This document shows, piece by piece, positions 1 through 7,242 of a stretch of 52,919 nt of DNA. Origin of the DNA: Enhygromyxa salina (GTDB taxonomy: Bacteria > Myxococcota_A > Polyangia > Nannocystales > Nannocystaceae); contig NZ_PVNK01000180.1 of NCBI RefSeq assembly GCF_002994615.1, positions 1 through 52,919 of the forward strand, read 5' to 3'. Position numbers and translations under genes: made by a program. The notes under the pieces are model-generated. The model saw nothing but the letters and a program-made list of their open reading frames with translations, did not search any database and was not told the origin of the DNA. Position 1 is the first letter of the stretch, and every line of letters begins with the position of its first letter.

Positions 1-125
1 CCCCCATGCCGATGCTCGGACTGGCCCTGGCCTCGACCCTGAGCTTCGCGCCTCCGCGCCCACGTCAGCCGGAGGCGCGAAGCTCAGGGTCGAGGCCAGG
101 GCCAGTCCGAGCATCGGCATGGGGG
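1..125. repeat. Perfect 56-bp inverted repeat at window edge
   Basis: Bases 1-56 are exactly the reverse complement of 70-125, separated by a 13-base loop (57-69). No mismatch is seen. A perfect foldback this long that starts at base 1 may be a real cruciform or terminator, but it is also the typical signature of a chimeric foldback at a contig end. No gene function is assigned. Confidence 0.9.
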
Positions 126-201
126 CGAGGGTAGCATGTTCAGCGCGCCTCGCCTGGTCTCGAGAGGGCAGCGGGGATGGCGCCCCGGAGCCCACCCGGG
201 C

Positions 202-339
202 TCACGCGGCGAGCTTGCGGGCCGAGGGGCGGGTCCGCAGCTCGCCCCGTCGCATGGCGCACAGCGTGCGGATGAAGGGGCCGAGCGTGGCGGCTCGGAT
301 CAACGCCGCCGCGAATTTTGGGCTGGTCTTGGGGGTCAT
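202..339 (-). CDS. Small basic hypothetical protein (45 aa)
   Basis: This is a short reading frame with an ATG at 339, an AGGAG Shine-Dalgarno sequence six bases upstream and almost every third codon position G or C, as in the surrounding real genes. The peptide starts MTPKTSPKFAAALIRAA and is rich in Ala and Arg, with no signal peptide and no domain I recognise. A longer frame starting at 438 is possible but would ignore the ribosome binding site. The function is unknown. It could be a young or chance frame; the main support is the ribosome binding site plus codon bias. Confidence 0.4.
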   Translation of the reverse strand: MTPKTSPKFAAALIRAATLGPFIRTLCAMRRGELRTRPSARKLAA

Positions 340-500
340 GGCGAGCTCCTGGGGCGATTCAACTAGGATCTCGTCGGCAGCTCGTCCATGGCCGCCGATG
401 GCCGCCGATGGCCAGTTTGGGCCGGCAGAGCTGGCCAAGTCCCCTGGCGGCCATGCTGGCTCGACGCGTTTCAGAGGCCTCGTCGCCTCCCGAAGAGCTG

Positions 501-685
501 ATGTCCCGCGAGGCGAGCGAGGTCGCCGAGGATCCGACCCCCGCGCCCGCGCTGCGCGAACAACGGGGCCTCGGCTGCGCTCGGACAGCCCCGAGGACGC
601 CGGCTCGCTGCTCGACTCGTCCTGCGATCAGGGGATCGCCGACGCCTGCTCCAAGCTCGCGGTCGCCGACCGCAGCAGCGAGTGA
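501..685 (+). pseudogene. Frameshifted remnant, possible Sel1-like C-terminus
   Basis: Two coding-like stretches follow each other in different frames. The first starts at ATG 501 (MSREASEVAEDPTPAPALRE) and the second runs from about 575 to the TGA at 683-685 and contains SSCDQGIADACSKLA. Both have strong G/C third positions, so a single-base indel near 570-580 would explain them. The pattern CDxGxxxACxxL resembles the Cys-containing repeats common in myxobacterial secreted proteins, but only one unit is left. Its stop abuts that of the convergent lipoprotein gene (TGATCA), as at other real convergent gene pairs here. It may be a decayed gene or contain a sequencing indel. Confidence 0.3.
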
Positions 686-1198
686 TCAATTGACGGTGAT
701 CGAGAGCTCTTCGATCGCGACGAACTCGGGCGTGCTCACGGTCACCCGGAGGCGCTCGGTCGAGCCGGCGTCCGCGTAGGTGATGTCGAACAACGGTCCG
801 GTTCGCATGACCTCACCGACGAGCGTGAACACGAGGCCGCCAGAGTAGGCGCCGTGCTCCTCACTGACCTCGCCCTCGGCGTCGAGGTGCTCGTAGGTCA
901 GGTGCCAGCACGCCCCGTCCTCATCGCCCGTCGTCGCTGGGATCTGAAACCACGGAGTGATCATGGGCGCGCCCTGAAAGCCGTAGACGGCGGTGACCTG
1001 CTCGCCCTCTGCCCAGGGCGTGAAGGTTCCGTCGACGACCTCGCCGAGCACGAGCTCGCGCTCCGGGAGCGTGCTGGTGTCACTTGGCGTCTGCGCCGAG
1101 CAGTCGGCCGCGGGCTCGGCCTCGGGCTCGGCCTCGGGCTCCGGACAGCCACTGCACAAGACCACCACAGCGATCGGAACGACGACCATGAAGCGCAT
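686..1198 (-). CDS. Putative lipoprotein (170 aa)
   Basis: The frame is open further upstream, but ATG 1198 is chosen because it begins an N-terminus with a hydrophobic stretch (MRFMVVVPIAVVVLCSGC) ending in a lipobox-like VLCSGC and is preceded by GAGAGAG. An acidic Glu-Pro-Ala linker (PEPEAEPEAEP) follows, then a globular domain of about 130 residues with Trp-rich beta-like sequence (FTPWAEGEQ, PMITPWFQIPA) and several later beta-strand-like segments. This fits an exported, probably membrane-anchored protein. No family is recognised. It is divergent from the gene at 1500 and convergent with the remnant at 501-685. Confidence 0.75.
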   Translation of the reverse strand: MRFMVVVPIAVVVLCSGCPEPEAEPEAEPAADCSAQTPSDTSTLPERELVLGEVVDGTFTPWAEGEQVTAVYGFQGAPMITPWFQIPATTGDEDGACWHLTYEHLDAEGEVSEEHGAYSGGLVFTLVGEVMRTGPLFDITYADAGSTERLRVTVSTPEFVAIEELSITVN

Positions 1199-1499
1199 CG
1201 AGCTCTCTCGTACCGCGTCGCAATGATTTTGACCATTCGAGGCTCGCTCCTGGAGGCAATGGCATGAGCTTGGACCCGGCGGTGGCGGTCGACGCAAATC
1301 CGGCGGGCTCGCGAGCTTCGCTGTGCGTCGTTTGCGCGAGGCTCCGCCCCGCTTTCGTAGTTCACTGGGTGCATGTTCTTGTTCATCAGTGGTCTGCATC
1401 GGACCGGTGACAGAGCCTTCGAGATGGTCGGCGCCGCCGACCGAGCGGCGCGCGGACTCGGGCTCGGGCTCGGGCTCGACGAGGGGCGGCAGCGCTGAG
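1199..1499. other. Divergent intergenic region
   Basis: These 301 bases separate the left-facing lipoprotein from the right-facing 694-residue protein and must hold both promoters. I see no clear sigma-70 or sigma-54 box. A GGCTCGGGCTCG-type simple repeat lies near 1457-1480. Confidence 0.5.
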
Positions 1500-3584
1500 A
1501 TGGACCACGAATTGTCAGGCCGCGTCACCGCGCTCGAGACCGAGGTCGGCGTCCCGGGGCTCGTCGTGCTCGCCTTCGACAGGGGCCGCCACGTCGACCA
1601 GAGCCTCGGGCGCGCGCTGACCGACGTGGAGGGGGACTACCACCTCGGCTACGACTGCGCGCAGCGGGTCGAGCACGCGCGGGATCTCTACGTGACCGTG
1701 ATGACCGACGCAGGTCGAGTGCTGCACACGACCGAGGGGGTCACTCGCTTCGACGCGAGTCCGAGCGAGGTCATCGACGTCCGGATCCCGGCCGCGACCA
1801 TCCGCGACGCGGGCGTCGAGCTCCCAGCCACGATCGAGCTCGTCGACCGCCGCCGCCTCGCGACGCTGAGCTGCCTCGACGCCGCCGACCCCGACGACGC
1901 GCTGGTCCCGGCGATCCGGGCTGACCTCAGCCGCGGCGGCACCGTGTTCGCGCTGATGCGGCGCTACGCGAGGGAGCCCGGGGGCGACGGTGAGGAGGGC
2001 GGCCTGCGGCTGGCCAAGCTGGCCAAGCTGTTCGAGCTCGGCAGCGTCCCCGAGGGGCTCGTCGGCCATCACTATGGCCTGGTCATGGACGGGGCGTCGG
2101 CGGGGGGAGGGCGGATCACCCGGGCCTGGGGCCTGGTCGTCGGCGTGACCCGTGCGTGGGCGGGCAAGAGCTTCGCGCCCCTGGCCGAGGGCGAGCGGCG
2201 CAAGATCACGGGTACGGCGATCCCCGACGAGGTCGGGGTTTACCGCGGCGCCAATCACTTCGGCCGCCGGGGCCACGCGCCCGTCAACCTCGCCGCGCGG
2301 GCGCTGCTCGAGCTCATGGACCAGCTCGACGAGGCCTCGATCGAGTCGCAGCTGCGCTACGGTCACGCCCGCAGCGGTCACCGCTTCGTGGCCCACCGCG
2401 CCTGCTCGGTCCACGCCGGGACCCCGCGCGAGGTCTTTCGTCTCAACTACCGCTTCGGCGGCCTCGCCAACTATCCGCCGCTGTCCTTCCTGGTCGAGGA
2501 GCTCGTCGAGATCGCCGACGGCGTGTACCTTGGCCAGCAGCTGCTCGCGACCCGACACCTCACTCGCCGCTACGATCCCGCGACCCCGGCTCACGACCAC
2601 GGCTACGAGCGCTTCGGCTACTTCCTGTTGTTTGACCAGGCGCTCAACGTCGCGGCGCGGCGGCTGTTCGCGGACATTCAGATGCCGCTGGCCGCGGTCA
2701 CGACCCGGCTCTCGCGACCTGGCGAGGGCGTCCGAACGCCGCGGCCCCCCGCCAAATTCACGACCTTGACCCTGGCCGAGGCGCCCGCCAACGTCGCCGA
2801 TCCCGACGCGCTCGCGCAGGTCGAGCGCGACGTGGTCGACGCGGGCTCGGTCCTGCGCATGCTCGCGTCCTACAGCGCCGCAGCGGCCCACTCTCCGACG
2901 ACCGACTCGCCCGTGTTCGCCAAGCTCCGCGCACTGTTCCAAGCTGGCCTCGCGCCGGAGTCGATGACCGGCTATTACGACGGCGCGGTGGTCAGCTGGA
3001 GCAGTCCAGGCCTGCTCGGCGGCTTCGGGGTCAACAGCCTCAACCTCGCCTGGCGGGTCTGCCGGCCCTACTCACCCTGGACTGGCCAGCGCTTCGCCCC
3101 GCGCGGCGAGAGCCCCGGGCGCGGTGTGAGCTCGAACCAGCTGTGCGCCAACACGCTCGTGTTTCGTGGCCTCCGAGCGCGGGCGGTCGGCTTGGCAATG
3201 AAGGCCATGAAGCTGCGGATCGAGCCGGCCTCGGACACCGAGCGCCGCGAGCACGGCTACGACGCCAAGGCCTGGTTCGCGGCCGCCGAGCCGGCGAGCA
3301 GCGTCGACCCGGACCACCGCGGCAAGCGGGTGTACCAGCTCAACTATCGTCCGCGTACGCTGAGCAACCCTCCGCCCGCCTCCGCGTCGATCGAGGAGCT
3401 GGTCCAGATCGCGAGGGGCCTGTTCCTCGGGCAGGTCAACTACGCGACCCGGCCGTGGCTGGCCTGGGATCCCGAGACCGATCCTGCCAGCTATGGCTAC
3501 CGGCCGTTTGGGTACTTCGTGTTACTCGATCGCGAGTGGCAAGCTCGTCGGTTGCGCCTTGGCTTTGATCTTCATGAGGTCTAG
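1500..3584 (+). CDS. Orphan protein with internal duplication and prealbumin-like N-terminus
   Basis: This encodes 694 aa from ATG 1500; the frame is open upstream, but that part is low-complexity and out of character. Residues about 12-60 (GLVVLAFDRG, then GYDC) look like the beta-sandwich transthyretin/CNA-B type domain often found in myxobacterial secreted proteins. Two homologous modules follow, at about 176-390 and 478-690. Each starts LF..G..PE.(L/M).G(H/Y)Y and ends with LNYR, a (V/I)EELV.IA.G..LGQ segment and FGYF(L/V)L. There is no signal peptide. No catalytic motif is obvious. The stop codon TAG lies inside a 20-bp palindrome. The function is unknown. Confidence 0.8.
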   Translation: MDHELSGRVTALETEVGVPGLVVLAFDRGRHVDQSLGRALTDVEGDYHLGYDCAQRVEHARDLYVTVMTDAGRVLHTTEGVTRFDASPSEVIDVRIPAATIRDAGVELPATIELVDRRRLATLSCLDAADPDDALVPAIRADLSRGGTVFALMRRYAREPGGDGEEGGLRLAKLAKLFELGSVPEGLVGHHYGLVMDGASAGGGRITRAWGLVVGVTRAWAGKSFAPLAEGERRKITGTAIPDEVGVYRGANHFGRRGHAPVNLAARALLELMDQLDEASIESQLRYGHARSGHRFVAHRACSVHAGTPREVFRLNYRFGGLANYPPLSFLVEELVEIADGVYLGQQLLATRHLTRRYDPATPAHDHGYERFGYFLLFDQALNVAARRLFADIQMPLAAVTTRLSRPGEGVRTPRPPAKFTTLTLAEAPANVADPDALAQVERDVVDAGSVLRMLASYSAAAAHSPTTDSPVFAKLRALFQAGLAPESMTGYYDGAVVSWSSPGLLGGFGVNSLNLAWRVCRPYSPWTGQRFAPRGESPGRGVSSNQLCANTLVFRGLRARAVGLAMKAMKLRIEPASDTERREHGYDAKAWFAAAEPASSVDPDHRGKRVYQLNYRPRTLSNPPPASASIEELVQIARGLFLGQVNYATRPWLAWDPETDPASYGYRPFGYFVLLDREWQARRLRLGFDLHEV

Positions 3585-3600
3585 CACCCCGGGGTGCTAG
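3581..3600. terminator. CTAG-ended palindrome overlapping a stop codon
   Basis: CTAGCACCCCGGGGTGCTAG is a perfect 20-bp palindrome, and TAG at 3582-3584 is the stop codon of the upstream gene. It would form a very stable hairpin but has no following T-tract. The same family, usually CTAGCAGCCCGGGCTGCTAG, recurs at 31458 and 52793, with half or variant copies at 9776, 23945 and 33889. Confidence 0.6.
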
Positions 3601-3643
3601 CCCCAGAACAAGCGCTGAACTCAAAAAGCTGAGTGATCTAGGG

Positions 3644-3732
3644 CGAATACGAGCCGTGAGGCGAGCGTTTTGGGTCAGCTGAAGGGCTTCGCCGCCGCAG
3701 CGAGGGGCCTTTTCGAAAGGCCTCTTGAAGAC
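3644..3732 (-). repeat. Inverted single copy of the 90-bp dispersed repeat
   Basis: Read on the minus strand, this stretch matches the three tandem units at 18370-18639: a GGCC hairpin (AGGCCTTTCGAAAAGGCC), then CTCGCTGCGGCGGCGAAG, then AACGCTCGCCT. It differs from the tandem units at scattered bases. The remainder of the 3585-3927 gap before the kinase holds nothing else I can name. Confidence 0.8.
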
Positions 3733-3927
3733 TGGCAGGCTGCTGAAAAAACCACCACGACCCTGAGGTCTGCGTGTGGCCCTTGAAGGGCGCTCCAACT
3801 CAGTTCTCGGTGTCCATGGAGTGCGCGAGGTGTGGGGAAATCTGGGGCCACGTGTCCGGTATTCGTGAAGAACTCAATGAGTTCAGGGGACTCGCGGCGG
3901 ATCTTGTTAGAGTGCTGTGTCTGCGCG

Positions 3928-6369
3928 ATGCGAAAACCCAAGCCCCCTGACAACGAGCAGGAGCGCCTCATCGCGCTCGCTCGTTACGAGATCCTCGATA
4001 CGGATCCCGAGCTGCCCTACGACGAGGTCGTCCGGCTCGCGGCCCACATTTGTGGCACGCCGATCGCGTTGGTCTCGCTGGTTGACGACCACCGGCAGTG
4101 GTTCAAGGCGCGGGTCGGGCTCGACGCGGCCCAGATCCCGAAGGAGGTCGCTTTTTGTGGCCACGTGGTCGAGACCGGGCAGCGGATGATCGTCGAGGAC
4201 GCGCGCAACGACGAGCGCTTCGCCGACAACCCGCTGGTCGTGGATGAGCCGCGGGTGATCTACTACGCTGGCGCGCCGCTCGAGACCAACGATGGCTTCA
4301 CCCTCGGCTCGCTGTGCGTCATCGACCACGAGCCGCGGACGCTCTCGACCGAACAGCTCGAGCTGCTCGAGGCGCTGTCGCGGGTCGTGGTTCGGCAGCT
4401 CGAGCTTCGCCAAGCTCAGCGCGCGCGCGAGGCCGCCGAGGTCGAGGCTGCCCGGGCCGAGCGCGTACGTCGGCGCTTCTTCGAGGTCTCCCTCGACATG
4501 CTGTGCGTGGCCGGGATGGACGGCTACTTTCAGGAGCTCAACCCGGCCTGGACCGCGACCTTGGGCTGGACCAACGAGGAGCTGTGCGCCCGGCCCTTCA
4601 TCGACTTCGTTCACCCCGAGGACCGCGAGGCGACCCTGGCCGAGGCGGCGGCGCTCGGCCAGGGCGATCACATCACTGTCCAGTTCGAGAACCGCTACCA
4701 GACGAGCTCGGGCGACTATCGGTGGCTGGCGTGGACGACCGCGCCCGACCTCGACCACCAGGTCCTGCTCGCGGTCGCTCGCGATGTCACGGAGCTCAAG
4801 GCCCGCGAGGGTGAGCTCCTCGCCGCCCGCAAGGCGGCCGACGACGCCAACCGGGCCAAGTCCGATTTCTTGGCCAAGATGAGCCACGAGCTGCGGACCC
4901 CGCTCAACTCGGTCATCGGCTTCACCAACATCCTGAGCAAGAACAAGCGCGGCAACCTCGACGCCAAGGAGCTGATCTACCTCGACAGGATCGGCAAGAA
5001 CGGCTTCCACCTGCTCGCGCTGATCAATGATCTCCTCGACCTGTCCAAGATCGAGGCCGGCCAGACGGTGCTCGACATCGTCGATGTCGACGCCGAGCAG
5101 CTGCTCCACGCCATCCATGACGAGCTCCAGGGGGCGATCGCGGCGGCCGGCAACACGCTCGAGGTCGTGGTCCCGCCCGGGCTCGAGCCCTTCCGCGCCG
5201 ACGCGCGCCGGTTCAAGCAGATCCTCATCAACCTGGTCGGCAACGCCAACAAGTTCACGAGCCAGGGGCGGATCGAGCTCCGGGTCGTGGTCGACGCGCG
5301 CGACCCAACCCGGGTCGCGCGGATCGATGTGGCCGACAGCGGCATCGGGATCCCTGTCGATCAGTACGACGTGGTGTTCGAGGCCTTTCGCCAGGTCAGC
5401 GAGGGCGGGGCCCGGACCTACGACGGGACCGGGCTCGGCCTGGCGATCTCGCGCTCGCTCGCCGAGCTCCACGACTTCGAGCTCGGGTTCTCGAGCGTCG
5501 TCGACGTTGGCACAACCTTCTTCATCAAGATCGAGCCGGGGGCCGCGGACGCCGTCCACGAGCCGCCGCGGGTCCACGAGCCCGGGTCCAAGCGCTCGGG
5601 CTCCGCGAGCCCGCGAGCCGCGGCCTCGAGCGCCGATGGCCGCACGGTGCTGATCATCGAAGACGACAACGACGCCCGGCTGCTGGTGTCGAAGGCCGTG
5701 ACCGAGATCGGCGCGCGGGTGGTCACGGCCGACACGGCCGAGTCGGGCCTGGCCGTGGCCAACGCCGTGAACCCGGAGCTGATCGTGCTCGATCTCCAGC
5801 TCCCCGACGCCGACGGTCGCGACGTGATCCGGCGGCTGTCCAAGCACCCGCGCCTGCGCCACGTGCCGGTCGTGATCTTCAGCGCCTACGTCGACGGCGC
5901 CAGCGAAGGCTCGCGCGCGGCCGCGGTGCTCGAGAAGCCCGTCGATCACGAGGAGCTCGTCGAGACCATCGCGGCGCAGCTCGGCCCGCGGCGCCGGGTG
6001 CTCGTCGTCGACGACGACGGCGACACCCGCGAGATGTTGTGTGTGATGTTGCGCGATATGGGCGTCGAGACCAGCGAGGCGGCCAATGGCCTCGAAGCCC
6101 TGCGTTCGTTGCATGATCACGGCGCGGACCTCATGCTCTTGGACATCTGCATGCCGAACATGGACGGGTTCGAGGTCCTCGCGCGGGTTCGGGCCGACTC
6201 GGACTTCGCCGAGCTGCCCGTCGTCGTGTGCACCGCGCTCGATCCTCAAGACACCGAAGCCCACACGCAGGTCAGCAGCGCGGCGGCCGTGCTGCGCAAG
6301 GGCAGCGACCTCGAGGGTCGGCTCGAGCAGGTCATCTCACTCGTAATCGGCCAGGAGGCCCCTTCATGA
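3928..6369 (+). CDS. Hybrid histidine kinase GAF-PAS-HisKA-HATPase-REC-REC
   Basis: A cytoplasmic sensor kinase of 813 aa. A GAF domain (about 20-150) has the typical ARYEILDTDPE and FCGHVV signatures. It is followed by a PAS domain (about 184-291), a HisKA helix with the phospho-acceptor His320 in MSHELRTPLNSVIGF, and a HATPase with the N-box LVGNANKFT, DSGIGIP and GTGLGLAIS. Two receiver domains follow, with Asp622 (VLDLQLP) and Asp739 (LLDICMP). The first receiver has the usual Lys-Pro (EKPVD). The second has RKGS in its place, so it may be altered in output. ATG 3928 is chosen because the family's N-terminus begins there. The gene overlaps the following response regulator by ATGA, which implies coupled translation and a shared phosphorelay. 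There is no transmembrane segment. Confidence 0.92.
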   Translation: MRKPKPPDNEQERLIALARYEILDTDPELPYDEVVRLAAHICGTPIALVSLVDDHRQWFKARVGLDAAQIPKEVAFCGHVVETGQRMIVEDARNDERFADNPLVVDEPRVIYYAGAPLETNDGFTLGSLCVIDHEPRTLSTEQLELLEALSRVVVRQLELRQAQRAREAAEVEAARAERVRRRFFEVSLDMLCVAGMDGYFQELNPAWTATLGWTNEELCARPFIDFVHPEDREATLAEAAALGQGDHITVQFENRYQTSSGDYRWLAWTTAPDLDHQVLLAVARDVTELKAREGELLAARKAADDANRAKSDFLAKMSHELRTPLNSVIGFTNILSKNKRGNLDAKELIYLDRIGKNGFHLLALINDLLDLSKIEAGQTVLDIVDVDAEQLLHAIHDELQGAIAAAGNTLEVVVPPGLEPFRADARRFKQILINLVGNANKFTSQGRIELRVVVDARDPTRVARIDVADSGIGIPVDQYDVVFEAFRQVSEGGARTYDGTGLGLAISRSLAELHDFELGFSSVVDVGTTFFIKIEPGAADAVHEPPRVHEPGSKRSGSASPRAAASSADGRTVLIIEDDNDARLLVSKAVTEIGARVVTADTAESGLAVANAVNPELIVLDLQLPDADGRDVIRRLSKHPRLRHVPVVIFSAYVDGASEGSRAAAVLEKPVDHEELVETIAAQLGPRRRVLVVDDDGDTREMLCVMLRDMGVETSEAANGLEALRSLHDHGADLMLLDICMPNMDGFEVLARVRADSDFAELPVVVCTALDPQDTEAHTQVSSAAAVLRKGSDLEGRLEQVISLVIGQEAPS

Positions 6370-6740
6370 AGACTCGAATTGCAATCGTCGAAGACAACGA
6401 GGACAACCGCATGCTGCTCGACGCGCTGTTGTCGGACCTGCACGAGATCGACGAGTACCCCGACGGCGTCGTCGGGCTCGCGGGCATCGAGGCCTCGCCG
6501 CCCGACGTCGTGTTGCTCGACATCTCGCTGCCGAAGATGACCGGGACCGAGGTCCTCGCGCGGATGCGGGCCAACCCGGCGTTGCAGGGGATCCCGGTCA
6601 TCGCCCTGACCGCGCACGCGATGCCCGACGACCGCGAGAGCTTCCTCGCTCAGGGCTTTGACGCCTACGTCAGCAAGCCGATCATCGACGAGTCGATCTT
6701 GTTCGACGCGATCACGCAGCTGCTGGCGGCGCGGGCCTGA
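6366..6740 (+). CDS. Single-domain response regulator
   Basis: This 124-residue protein is a lone receiver domain of the CheY/DivK type. It has the acidic pocket (VEDNEDN), the phospho-acceptor Asp in LLDISLPKMTG, the Thr switch (ALTAHA) and the Lys in YVSKPI. There is no DNA-binding or enzymatic output domain, so it probably acts by protein contact or as a phosphate shuttle. It starts inside the stop of the upstream hybrid kinase (ATGA), with a perfect AGGAGG eight bases before the ATG, so the two are surely cotranslated. Its 3' end overlaps the convergent SCP2-like gene by 29 bases. Confidence 0.93.
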   Translation: MKTRIAIVEDNEDNRMLLDALLSDLHEIDEYPDGVVGLAGIEASPPDVVLLDISLPKMTGTEVLARMRANPALQGIPVIALTAHAMPDDRESFLAQGFDAYVSKPIIDESILFDAITQLLAARA

Positions 6741-7242
6741 TCTCGGCCCGCGCTGGCGCGGCCGGGGCCTGAAGCTCGCGGATCAGCTGCCGGGTCAGGT
6801 AGGCCAGCTTGTTGAGGTAGTTGGGGTTGCCGAGGTAGCGGAGCTCGTCGCGGATGATCGCCGCGACGAGCTCGCGCTCGGGTCGAGGCCCGGGCCGACA
6901 CAGCAGTCGCTCGAGGGCCTCGTTGTCCTCGAACACGAGCTCGACGTCGGGGTTGTTGATCGCGCCGGTTCGGACCTCGAGGTCGCCGCGACCGATGATC
7001 GCCGAGAGCAGGACCGAGCGGTCCTCGGTCCGGAGCACATAGGAGACCTCGCAGCCCTCGACGTTGCGCCGAAACGCCGGGTCGACCCGGACGCGGAGGC
7101 TGAGCAGGCGCAGGAGCAGCTCGGGCAGCTCGTCGAGGGTCGCGGACGCGAGGCACGCGCTGAGCTTGGTCTGGGCCCGATGGATCGAGAGCTTGGCCCA
7201 CAGCGTGCGCCAGCGGTCGCTGAGCGAGCGCAGCCAGCTCAT
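6712..7242 (-). CDS. SCP2-like lipid-binding domain protein
   Basis: A 176-residue protein. The central part (about 65-120: VLRTEDRSVLL, then GRGDLEVRTG, then NPDVELVFEDNEALERLL) follows the pattern of SCP2 sterol-carrier domains, in which a 'proportion-to-NPDV' strand is followed by a helix containing a LL motif. An amphipathic N-terminus and an Ala/Pro-rich tail flank it. Its ATG overlaps the stop of the glycyl-radical-enzyme-like gene (ATGA), so the two are translated together. The SCP2 assignment rests on motif reading only. A role as an accessory or lipid-binding partner of the upstream protein is inferred. Confidence 0.65.
   Translation of the reverse strand: MSWLRSLSDRWRTLWAKLSIHRAQTKLSACLASATLDELPELLLRLLSLRVRVDPAFRRNVEGCEVSYVLRTEDRSVLLSAIIGRGDLEVRTGAINNPDVELVFEDNEALERLLCRPGPRPERELVAAIIRDELRYLGNPNYLNKLAYLTRQLIRELQAPAAPARAEIRPAPPAAA

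Noticed and set aside
3907..6264. A 785-codon minus-strand frame opposite the hybrid kinase
   Set aside because: Antisense shadow with no domains; the kinase motifs are on the plus strand.
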